Source: Verrucomicrobiota bacterium
GTDB lineage: Bacteria; Chlamydiota; Chlamydiia; Chlamydiales; Rhabdochlamydiaceae
Length of the DNA stretch: 11,161 nucleotides
Direction: 5' to 3'
NCBI GenBank assembly: GCA_903970455.1
Contig: CAJCIW010000126.1
Location: 1 to 11,161 of the forward strand
Below the pieces are notes generated by a model. It made no database searches and had not been told where the DNA came from. It was given only the letters and a program-made list of their open reading frames with translations. The translations under genes were made by a program, and so were the position numbers. Shown piece by piece: positions 1 to 6,203 of the stretch; within the stretch, counting starts at the first letter, position 1, and each line of letters opens with the position of its first letter.

Positions 1-325
1 TTTCCTCTAAATAAACCCCATCGGCACCGACGGCTTGTGCCACTTCAAGCGGGTTTAATGTATTGATAAAGAAAGAAGTTCCCTCAAGGAGCCGCTTCAA
101 ACGGGCTGCTGTTTTTAAAACGACGTCGAAATCACTTTGATGATCACGGAGTTGAACGCAGGTGACGCCCCCTTTTACAGAATCCAAAATCCTCGAAAAA
201 AATACTCCTTCATCTTGAAAAGAGGGACGATTGGCAACAAGATAAAGGGAAAGATCAAAATGGGGCCTTTCTTTTGGAAAGTGGGGACGGCTGCAAGAAA
301 AAGCGCGGCGGCAAATCGCTGACAT
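1..325 (-). CDS. thiE: Thiamine-phosphate synthase (ThiE-like), 3' end outside window
   Basis: The reading frame is open from an ATG at 325-323 to the window edge, giving the first 108 residues. Family-typical segments are visible: YLVANR at residues 28-33 (usual form YLVTDR), GGVTCVQLRDH at 52-62, and FFINTLNPLEVAQAVGADG at 85-103, matching the ThiE barrel strand that normally reads iNDr...A...gAdGvHlgQ. ThiE joins HMP-pyrophosphate and thiazole phosphate to make thiamine phosphate in the cytosol. A perfect AAGGAG (338-333) sits 7 bases before the ATG and decides the start. About 23 residues precede the first barrel strand, somewhat longer than usual. The Lys of the usual QLReK motif is His here, and the Asp of the usual iND motif is Thr. 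The gene could therefore be a diverged ThiE or a TenI-type relative, but the TPP riboswitch upstream supports a thiamine role. Confidence 0.82.
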   Translation of the reverse strand, partial: MSAICRRAFSCSRPHFPKERPHFDLSLYLVANRPSFQDEGVFFSRILDSVKGGVTCVQLRDHQSDFDVVLKTAARLKRLLEGTSFFINTLNPLEVAQAVGADGVYLEE

Positions 326-332
326 ATCGAAA

Positions 333-364
333 CTCCTTGGTTGAAAAAATGAACCACCAGGGAG
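333..364 (-). promoter_or_regulatory. thiE: Putative Shine-Dalgarno-sequestering hairpin of the riboswitch
   Basis: On the minus strand, CTCC (364-361) can pair with GGAG (336-333) of the thiE-like gene's Shine-Dalgarno sequence, and TGGTT (356-352) with AACCA (342-338). This leaves a U-rich loop and a small internal loop. The structure would hide the ribosome-binding site and is a plausible OFF-state expression platform for the adjacent TPP aptamer. The pairing is visible in the sequence; the regulatory role is inferred, and the alternative ON-state pairing was not worked out. Confidence 0.5.
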
Positions 365-396
365 AAACGGGAATAGAAAAACGGGATTGTGCATTC

Positions 397-484
397 ACAC
401 TTCCTACGCTGGCATTACCCAGATCAGGTATAAGGGTCTCTCTCAGCTAAGTTGCTTTTGCAGCAGACTTAGCACCCCTGGTGT
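397..484 (-). promoter_or_regulatory. TPP riboswitch (THI element)
   Basis: Read on the minus strand, this stretch has the complete conserved core of the thiamine-pyrophosphate aptamer. GGGGTGC lies at 478-472. A long variable P3 stem (CTAAG pairing with CTTAG) follows, then GCTGAGA near 447-441 and ACCC. The P4/P5 sensor segment CTGATCTGG is at 427-419, followed by TAATGCCAGCG and TAGGAAG. ACAC (484-481) can pair with GTGT (400-397) as P1. It lies in the leader of the thiE-like gene, about 70 bases before its start codon. TPP binding is known to switch such genes off. No strong intrinsic terminator lies between aptamer and gene, so control at translation initiation is more likely. Confidence 0.95.
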
Positions 485-588
485 TATTCGAAATAAGGTT
501 GCCTGGTGGGGGAATTTATCGGCAAGTTTAAATGGATGTAAATTCTATTTTTTGTTATTAAGAAGTGAACATTTAAGAGAAAAAAAAT

Positions 589-2985
589 ATGAGTCGCCTT
601 TCAGAACTGTTGAGATGTATTCCCCTGATTTCTGTTTTTTTGATTTTTCCAGCCTTTTCCGATGAGAATTCGGACTGTACCCTTGCGGAATTCTCAAGGA
701 TAAAGGATGAACTTATCGAGGAGAAAAGAAGGCTTATCGAAAAGGAAAAGCAGCTTATCAAAAAAAACAGGGAGCTCACCGAGAATGAAAAACAAATTTC
801 TCAAGAGAGACAGCTCCGGATTGAACAAAGGGAGCTTCGGGCTGCATTAGATGTGGAGAAAAAAAATGAAGAACAGGAGCTTGTCTCTTCATTAGATGTG
901 GAGGAAGAGTGGGAAGAACCTCTTCTTGCCCAAGAGGAGCAACAAGAAGCACAACCGGAAGCTTCCCAGACTTATACCAATCAGGAGCAGGTAGAAAAAT
1001 GTGGTTCCCCTTTCCGCCTCATGCACGTCGGTGTGCGCCATACGGAAGCTCGAGGGGTGGGCTACAAGAAAGGTTACACGACTTTAGAAGGGTTTGGGAT
1101 TTGGGATCGCTGTAGCGCAATGATGCCATTTCTGGATGTGCGCGGCCATCTGTTCGATAATGGTAAATGGGCAGGCAATGTGGGAGCTGGGGTTAGAAGC
1201 TATTTCCGTCCGATCGACCATGTTGTCGGCGCTTATTTATACTACGATATTCGGCAAGGGCGCCATCGCCTCACCGCGCAGCAATTGAGCCCCGGCATTG
1301 AACTTTTAGGCGACTGGATGGAGTATCGGATCAACGGTTATTTTCCTGTCGGGAATCAAAAAACTCGGAAATATGGTTTCGAATTTGCCGAATTTGATGG
1401 GAACGAGATTATCCTGGAAAGCAAGCAACAGCGGGTGATGACGGGGGGGGATGCAGAAGTCGGCGTCCACCTGACTCAAAGTACAAAGTATGACATCTAT
1501 GCTGGGGCAGGGCCTTATTACTTCACCGCTACTCATGAATCAGCCTGGGGAGGAAAAGTGAGATTGCTTGGACGTTACAAGCAATACGTTTCCCTGGAAG
1601 CTTCTTATTCTTACGATCATCTTTTTAAAAATGTTGTTCAAGGCACGGTTGCCTTGAATATTCCTTTTGGCCATAAAATCAGGCGAAAAGGTAAAAAATG
1701 CACTCAACAGACTAATCTCGCTCTAGGACGCGCAGCTTTTGCCCCGTATCGTTTTGAGATCCCTGTCATTAAAAAAGTTTCCCGAAAAGAAAAGGCGATC
1801 AACCCTGCCACAGATCAACCGTGGACAGTATGGTTCGTGAATAATACGAGCAGTTCTTCCGGAACTTTTGAGAGTCCCTTCCCAACCTTGGCGCTGGCGG
1901 AAAGTGCCTCTTCGGAAAATGATATCATCTATGTTTTCCCAGGAGATGGCACAACGACCGGGATGGATATGGGAATTACTTTGCAAAACTCACAATACTT
2001 ATGGGGTTCGGGCAACTCGCATCCTCTGCAAACGACGCAAGGAAATATCAAAATACCCTCCTTTACAAACTCTGTTCCCTCGATCACAAATACCGCTGGC
2101 GATGTTGTCGACTTGGCAAGTGGAAATGAAGTCTCAGGTTTCAATATTCTTGTCGCTACAGCTGGGTCTTCAGGAATTTTCGGCAGCATGGTAAAAATTG
2201 GGGCGACGATTACTGATAATTTGATCACAGGAAGTGTCGATCATAATGGAATTTTTGTTTTTCAAGAGAATGGCGAGTTCCTGGTTAAAAACAATCAGCT
2301 TGCGGCAACCGGATCGAATTTTCAGAGAGGCATCAGAATTAGATCAGATAATAACAGTTTTACTGATGTAACGATCTCAAATAATAATGTGAGAGGTTAC
2401 AGCACCGGCATGGATTTTGGTGCTGAATCCGCTAATTTTTTAACCAATGGAAATTTGACTGTTACAGAAAATACCGTATCAAACTATGCGTTAATTGGCA
2501 TAATTATGCGTTATGGATATGTTGGTGGAAATATTAATTTTTCTCGAAATACAATTATCAACTATGATGGATTTGAGTCGATTCTTTTGCGAATGCTCAA
2601 TTCTAATCCTGTTAATTTTGGAAAATTTACCATCGAGGGTAATGATATTATTACATATTCACCGATAGCCCGTCCTGCTATTAGGGTTTCACTTGAGGGA
2701 GCGCCGAGCTCATTTCTGAAAGCCGATCTCCATGGGAATAACGTGATCGTTGGGAACGCTGCGGGTTCGATAGGTATCCTTGTCCAAGTCACTGCAGGAA
2801 ATACGATCTGTGCCTCGATCACAGACAATCAGACCCCCTTGCAATCACCCGGTACTACAACCGGTCTCGAAATCAGCGCACTGGGAAGTGGTGTGATCGA
2901 TATCGATTCATTATATGGAAATGGCGATGTTAGTCCGGTTATCACGGGGAATGTCAATTTTGTCCCGCCTGGAACGTGCGATTGA
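589..2985 (+). CDS. Inverse autotransporter (invasin/intimin-type barrel) with beta-helix passenger
   Basis: This encodes 798 residues, predicted to sit in the outer membrane and expose its C-terminal part. Residues 1-24 form a Sec signal peptide (hydrophobic core IPLISVFLIFPAF, cleavage near S24). Residues 32-125 are highly charged, Glu/Lys/Gln-rich and coiled-coil-like, in place of the LysM domain often found in intimins. Residues about 140-395 match the inverse-autotransporter beta domain (GAGVRSYF, GAYLYYDIRQGRHRLTAQQL, GIELLGDWMEYRINGYFPVG, then alternating strands). Residues about 410-798 hold VWFVNNT...GTFESPFPTLALAE and then repeating short NNxV/ENTV/RNTI/GNDI turns typical of a right-handed parallel beta-helix. 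The start has only a weak AAGAGA (575-580) upstream. Its stop touches the stop of the convergent next gene. A G8 tract lies in the barrel. A host-adhesion role is inferred; the passenger ligand cannot be told. Confidence 0.88.
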   Translation: MSRLSELLRCIPLISVFLIFPAFSDENSDCTLAEFSRIKDELIEEKRRLIEKEKQLIKKNRELTENEKQISQERQLRIEQRELRAALDVEKKNEEQELVSSLDVEEEWEEPLLAQEEQQEAQPEASQTYTNQEQVEKCGSPFRLMHVGVRHTEARGVGYKKGYTTLEGFGIWDRCSAMMPFLDVRGHLFDNGKWAGNVGAGVRSYFRPIDHVVGAYLYYDIRQGRHRLTAQQLSPGIELLGDWMEYRINGYFPVGNQKTRKYGFEFAEFDGNEIILESKQQRVMTGGDAEVGVHLTQSTKYDIYAGAGPYYFTATHESAWGGKVRLLGRYKQYVSLEASYSYDHLFKNVVQGTVALNIPFGHKIRRKGKKCTQQTNLALGRAAFAPYRFEIPVIKKVSRKEKAINPATDQPWTVWFVNNTSSSSGTFESPFPTLALAESASSENDIIYVFPGDGTTTGMDMGITLQNSQYLWGSGNSHPLQTTQGNIKIPSFTNSVPSITNTAGDVVDLASGNEVSGFNILVATAGSSGIFGSMVKIGATITDNLITGSVDHNGIFVFQENGEFLVKNNQLAATGSNFQRGIRIRSDNNSFTDVTISNNNVRGYSTGMDFGAESANFLTNGNLTVTENTVSNYALIGIIMRYGYVGGNINFSRNTIINYDGFESILLRMLNSNPVNFGKFTIEGNDIITYSPIARPAIRVSLEGAPSSFLKADLHGNNVIVGNAAGSIGILVQVTAGNTICASITDNQTPLQSPGTTTGLEISALGSGVIDIDSLYGNGDVSPVITGNVNFVPPGTCD
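1443..1450 (+). repeat. G8 homopolymer tract inside the beta-barrel coding region
   Basis: Eight consecutive G residues span the codons for T285, G286, G287 and D288 of the autotransporter. A one-base slip would shift the frame inside the barrel and remove the rest of the barrel and the passenger. Poly-G tracts are known to cause phase-variable expression of surface autotransporters (Pmp proteins) in Chlamydia. In this window the tract is in the intact, in-frame state. Confidence 0.75.
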
Positions 2986-4323
2986 CTACTTCTTCTTTAC
3001 CTCGATGAGAGTGCCGGTCACAGAGGTTTGTTGGAGCAGCCGCAACGCCTCGATGGCGACCTCTTCAGGCTCCAGGAGAATCGACGGATCTTCATCAGGA
3101 AAATTATCCCGTCGCATAGAGGTATTCGTGCGCTGAGGAATCAACGCATTGATAAACAATTCAGGCCTTTCTTCGGCTAACCCTTGGGTGAAATTCACTA
3201 CAGCCGCTTTGGTGCTCGAATAGACAGCGTAATTTTTTCTTCCGCGCACATAACTCGACGAGGCGATATTGAGGATGTGGGCGCCCCGCTTGAGATGTGC
3301 GCTTTTACAGGTATAAATCACGCTGGTCAAATTCGTGGCGATCATCCGTTCAATTTCTTCCGGCGAAAGGTGTTCGATCTCTTTTGTCTGAAGAAGTCCG
3401 ATGCAGTTGATGAGGCCGTCCACCGGCCCGATTTTGTCAAATGCCTTGCGAGCGGCCTGAAAAGAGGTCAGATCGACGGAATACTCGAGAGCTGTACGAG
3501 AGAGGGGAATCGCTGTGGCCCCCTCTTTTTCCAGAAGGGCGCAGATCGCTTTTCCAATCCCTCCTGTCCCGCCGGTCACGGCATAACGTTTACCGGTCAA
3601 ACAACCGTCTTCGGTAAGAGAGCGGGAAGAAAAAAGCTTTAACCGGAGAATCTGTTCTGCAAGCGACAGGTCCAATTCCGATGTGATTTTGATATTTTCT
3701 TCCCTTCCAGAGACGATGTGCACGGGATGTCCGCTATTCAATACGAGGGAACAATCGTCGGAATTGTCGAAAATCCCTTGGTTCCTGGCATTGAGATGGG
3801 CTTGCAGAATCAATCCATATTTAAAACTTTGAGGGGTTTGCCCTCGCAGATATTCGGAACGGTTAGGAATGGTGTCGATCACTTTTTTGTCCGTAGTACG
3901 GACAAGAGTATCTGCTGAAGGAATGCAAGTGTCGACGGCGCCGTATTCGATAGCCTTGGCCACGTTCTCCTTTAGGATCTCTGCGGAAACAAATGGCCGC
4001 ACGCCATCGTGGATCACGACGATATCCGTTTTTTCTCCACAAGCTTGCAACCCTCGGAAAGAGGATTCTTGCCGGGTGGACCCCCCTTCAATAACAACAA
4101 TGGAGGAGCTTGAGTAGGGCTCCAGATCGCTTTTAACCGAACCAATCCAGGCTGCGGGGCAGACGAGGAGAATTTCGTGGAACAAACCTGTTTTGAGAAA
4201 AGTTTCGAGCGTGTGCAGATAAACTTTTTTCCCCGCAAGCCGATGGAATTGCTTGGGAGTTTCGCTGCCAAAACGAAGCCCTGTTCCCGCAAGAAGTAAA
4301 ATAGCCTGATTGAGCAAAATCAT
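2986..4323 (-). CDS. Fused IspD/TarI-type cytidylyltransferase and short-chain dehydrogenase (Bcs1-like, putative CDP-ribitol synthesis)
   Basis: This encodes 445 residues in two domains. Residues 6-232 are a cytidylyltransferase: LLAGTGLRFGSETPKQF at 10-26, EGGSTRQESS at 79-88, VVIHDGVRPF at 102-111, RGQTPQSF at 160-167 and NIKITSELDLSLAE at 210-223. The stretch EYGAVDTCIPSADTL and IDTIPNR resembles TarI (CDP-ribitol) more than IspD. Residues 245-442 are an SDR fold: TGGTGGIG at 250-257 (NAD(P) binding), NCIG at 306-309, Ser355 and Y368xxxK372 (catalytic). The order matches H. influenzae Bcs1, which reduces ribulose 5-phosphate and makes CDP-ribitol. The alternative is a fused IspD (MEP pathway) with an unrelated reductase. 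The ATG at 4323 has no usable ribosome-binding site. A TTG at 4317, preceded by AGGA at 5 bases, is a credible alternative start two codons in. No ribitol-phosphate transferase is present in the window. Confidence 0.85.
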   Translation of the reverse strand: MILLNQAILLLAGTGLRFGSETPKQFHRLAGKKVYLHTLETFLKTGLFHEILLVCPAAWIGSVKSDLEPYSSSSIVVIEGGSTRQESSFRGLQACGEKTDIVVIHDGVRPFVSAEILKENVAKAIEYGAVDTCIPSADTLVRTTDKKVIDTIPNRSEYLRGQTPQSFKYGLILQAHLNARNQGIFDNSDDCSLVLNSGHPVHIVSGREENIKITSELDLSLAEQILRLKLFSSRSLTEDGCLTGKRYAVTGGTGGIGKAICALLEKEGATAIPLSRTALEYSVDLTSFQAARKAFDKIGPVDGLINCIGLLQTKEIEHLSPEEIERMIATNLTSVIYTCKSAHLKRGAHILNIASSSYVRGRKNYAVYSSTKAAVVNFTQGLAEERPELFINALIPQRTNTSMRRDNFPDEDPSILLEPEEVAIEALRLLQQTSVTGTLIEVKKK

Positions 4324-4372
4324 CCTGTTGCATTAAATTAATTCGCATTACGGAGGTCGTCGTTCGACTCCG

Positions 4373-4424
4373 GATAGAAGGATACCCTTGGCTGGGTTTT
4401 TCAAAAATATATAAATTGCTTTAG
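4373..4424 (+). repeat. Direct repeat copy 1 upstream of first tandem paralogue
   Basis: This 52-bp stretch recurs at 5299-5350 with two mismatches; the last 41 bases (4384-4424 and 5310-5350) are identical. Each copy ends a few bases before an ATG, so it marks the 5' boundary of a tandem duplication and carries the promoter of each copy. Confidence 0.9.
4388..4415 (+). promoter_or_regulatory. Predicted sigma70-type promoter of first tandem paralogue
   Basis: TTGGCT (4388-4393) and TATAAA (4410-4415) are separated by 16 bases. Transcription would begin near 4422, leaving a very short leader made almost entirely of the AGGAGG ribosome-binding site. The same boxes are conserved in the second copy. 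Confidence 0.45.
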
Positions 4425-4431
4425 GAGGAAT

Positions 4432-5274
4432 ATGGCATATATCACAAATCTCTTCAATTCGGGCAAACAGTACCTTTTGCAAACTCTACATGGCCCCGCG
4501 CCAAAAGAAATTTTTAAAGAAATTCTTTTAAAATTAAGTGAATCGACTCTTTCCCCGGAACAATGCGTTAAAACATGTGTGGAAAGTGTTCTCCAGCCTG
4601 CCGACTGTGACCTTTCTGATGCCAGCCGGCAAGTGATCGATTCCCATATTCAGCATTTCTGTGAAGCTGTCGAGGCGACTCGTTATAGCGTTGCTTTTGA
4701 ATCTTCCGAAATCAAAGCGGGTTTCAAACGGGAGCTGGGCAGAGCGGTAGGGGAAAAATGGGCTGAGGGGATGGCGGAATCTTTTTATACGATTACCTGC
4801 ATCACCGAGGAGAAAGAAAAGGCTGTTGCTGCCCAGAAATGGACGCATCTTTATTTCCAGGGATTGGATTATTTGAATAGATGCGAATCCGAATTTGGAA
4901 CGACGATTACTGGAGAATTTGTCGCAAAGCATGCGCACATGACTTCAACCGCATTGCATACTTATTCCCATCAAATGATCAAAAACCGGATGCAAACGAT
5001 GGCGCGCTGCTTGGAAAAAGACCCCGCGGAGTTTGAAAGAAGGGGGAAAGCGTTCGAAGTAGCCTTTGAAAATGAACCGGGGAGGTGCGTCGTTGATAAA
5101 GAGATGCTGCAATTCGGAAAGGACATTGCCGGTGCCGTGACCATGTATTGGCCCGAATTGGAAGAAAAGAAGAAGTTCTTAACAAACTGCATCTGGAGAG
5201 GATATACGATTAAATCATTCCCGGGGTGGTCAATTTTAGATCCTGCAAAAGAAGGAATGTTCAACAATCTCTAG
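4432..5274 (+). CDS. Hypothetical protein, tandem paralogue A
   Basis: This encodes 280 residues of no family I recognise. It has no signal peptide and no membrane segment. The sequence is rich in Glu, Lys, Phe and Trp with long amphipathic stretches, suggesting a mostly helical soluble protein. It has several Cys (including CVKTC at residues 45-49 and DC at 58-59), a strongly conserved core (PADCDLSDASRQVIDSHIQH) and conserved blocks FKRELGRAVG, GMAESFY, ITEEKEK, AAQKWTH, FERRG and SILDP shared with paralogue B. AGGAGG (4423-4428) lies 3 bases before the ATG, which fixes the start. It stands alone between a divergent IspD-SDR fusion and its own copy. A lineage-specific effector or cytosolic protein is possible, but nothing seen gives a function. 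Confidence 0.85.
   Translation: MAYITNLFNSGKQYLLQTLHGPAPKEIFKEILLKLSESTLSPEQCVKTCVESVLQPADCDLSDASRQVIDSHIQHFCEAVEATRYSVAFESSEIKAGFKRELGRAVGEKWAEGMAESFYTITCITEEKEKAVAAQKWTHLYFQGLDYLNRCESEFGTTITGEFVAKHAHMTSTALHTYSHQMIKNRMQTMARCLEKDPAEFERRGKAFEVAFENEPGRCVVDKEMLQFGKDIAGAVTMYWPELEEKKKFLTNCIWRGYTIKSFPGWSILDPAKEGMFNNL
4597..4668 (+). repeat. 72-bp identical block shared by the tandem paralogues (copy in A)
   Basis: This block is identical base for base to 5523-5594, including third codon positions, although the two genes are only roughly 60% identical as proteins. It encodes 24 residues starting PADCDLSD and ending HFCEA. Confidence 0.92.
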
Positions 5275-5298
5275 CTTTTCCCTTCGATTAAGGCACGT

Positions 5299-5350
5299 GA
5301 TAGAAAGACACCCTTGGCTGGGTTTTTCAAAAATATATAAATTGCTTTAG
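5299..5350 (+). repeat. Direct repeat copy 2 upstream of second tandem paralogue
   Basis: This is the second copy of the 52-bp repeat at 4373-4424, lying in the 83-bp gap between paralogues A and B. Conservation stops right at the ribosome-binding site: the 7 bases before the ATG differ at two positions. Confidence 0.9.
5314..5341 (+). promoter_or_regulatory. Predicted promoter of second tandem paralogue
   Basis: TTGGCT (5314-5319) and TATAAA (5336-5341) with 16-base spacing are identical to the boxes before paralogue A. They lie inside the duplicated 52-bp repeat, so the copy may be transcribed on its own as well as by read-through. Confidence 0.4.
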
Positions 5351-5357
5351 CACGAAT

Positions 5358-6203
5358 ATGGCATTTATCACAGGTCTGTTCAATTCTGTTAAATCACACG
5401 TTTGCCCAATTCAACAACCCCGGACGCGAAAAGAAGTTTTTAAAGAAAGCTTTTTAAAATTACGTGAATCGACTCTTTCCTTTGAAAAATGTGTTAAAAC
5501 ATGTGTGGACAGTGTTCTCGACCCTGCCGACTGTGACCTTTCTGATGCCAGCCGGCAAGTGATCGATTCCCATATTCAGCATTTCTGTGAAGCTTTGCAC
5601 ACGTTTCCTTATATCGTCGTTTCTGAACCTTCCGAACTCGAAGCGAGCTTCAAAAGGGAGCTGGGCAGAGCGGTAGGGAAAAAATGGGCTCCGGGGATGG
5701 CGGAATCTTTTTATCCCATTACCTGGATCACCGAGGAGAAAGAAAAGGGTGTAGCTGCCCAGAAATGGACGCATAGTTATTTCGAGGGATTGGATTATTT
5801 GAATAGATGGGAATCGGAGTTGGGAACGACGATGAGTAGAGAATTTGTCTCAAAGCATCTCGAAATCACTCTGATCGCATTGGATGCTTATTCCCTTCAA
5901 ATGATCCAAAATCGGATCCAAACGAGGGTGCGCCAATTCGAAAAAGACCCGGCCGCGTTTGAAAGAAGGGGGATAGGGGTGGAAGTAGTCGTTGAAAATG
6001 GACACACGAGATTCCTCCTCGATAAAGAGACGGAGCAATTCGTAAACGACTTTGCGAGTGGCGTCACTATGTGTTGGCCGGAAATCGAAGAGAAGAATAA
6101 GTTGCTAAGAATGTGCATCTGGCATGGATTTACCATTAAGTTACTCGGGGAGTCAATTTTAGATCCTAAAAGAGAAGGAACGTTCAAAACCTTTAACTCT
6201 TAG
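5358..6203 (+). CDS. Hypothetical protein, tandem paralogue B
   Basis: This encodes 281 residues, collinear with paralogue A and roughly 60% identical by eye. It has the same start (MA-ITxLFNS) and the same end block (ESILDPKREG before the stop). No function is recognised. Its upstream region is the same as A's except that AGGAGG has become AGCACG, so no Shine-Dalgarno sequence remains. It may be translated poorly, or from a leader too short to matter. The frame is intact with no internal stops, so it is not an obvious pseudogene. The two copies differ most in residues 11-25, around 78-90 and in the C-terminal third, suggesting divergence on the surface around a fixed core. Its last 11 bases overlap the convergent mcsB-like gene. 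Confidence 0.82.
   Translation: MAFITGLFNSVKSHVCPIQQPRTRKEVFKESFLKLRESTLSFEKCVKTCVDSVLDPADCDLSDASRQVIDSHIQHFCEALHTFPYIVVSEPSELEASFKRELGRAVGKKWAPGMAESFYPITWITEEKEKGVAAQKWTHSYFEGLDYLNRWESELGTTMSREFVSKHLEITLIALDAYSLQMIQNRIQTRVRQFEKDPAAFERRGIGVEVVVENGHTRFLLDKETEQFVNDFASGVTMCWPEIEEKNKLLRMCIWHGFTIKLLGESILDPKREGTFKTFNS
5523..5594 (+). repeat. 72-bp identical block shared by the tandem paralogues (copy in B)
   Basis: This is the exact counterpart of 4597-4668. The flanking coding sequence has diverged on both sides, so the block stands out as an island of identity. Confidence 0.92.

Noticed and set aside
500..526. TTGCC/GGCAA inverted repeat in the divergent intergenic region as a regulator operator
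   Set aside because: Five-base arms separated by 17 bases are expected by chance; no regulator gene is nearby and no second copy was seen.
387..665. 92-codon plus-strand ORF across the riboswitch
   Set aside because: Its bases are explained by the TPP aptamer on the other strand and by the start of the autotransporter gene; no ribosome-binding site.
844..903. Short direct repeat CATTAGATGTGGAG at about 845 and 890 in the coiled-coil coding region
   Set aside because: It is a 14-base repeat 45 bases apart within low-complexity Glu/Lys coding sequence; consistent with ordinary coiled-coil repetition.
3184..3642. 152-codon plus-strand ORF opposite the SDR domain
   Set aside because: It is antisense to a clearly conserved domain, with no start signal and no recognisable protein features.
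4345..4376. tRNA-like 3' half (AGGTCGTCG followed by TTCGACTCCGG) before the tandem paralogues
   Set aside because: The T-stem does not pair properly around TTCGACT, no matching anticodon or D arm is found upstream (that DNA is the coding start of the IspD-SDR fusion), and no full cloverleaf can be drawn. At most it is a short bulged hairpin.
4373..5350. The 52-bp direct repeats as att sites or ends of a mobile element flanking paralogue A
   Set aside because: Both copies lie at the same distance before paralogous genes, so tandem gene duplication explains them; there is no integrase or transposase nearby.
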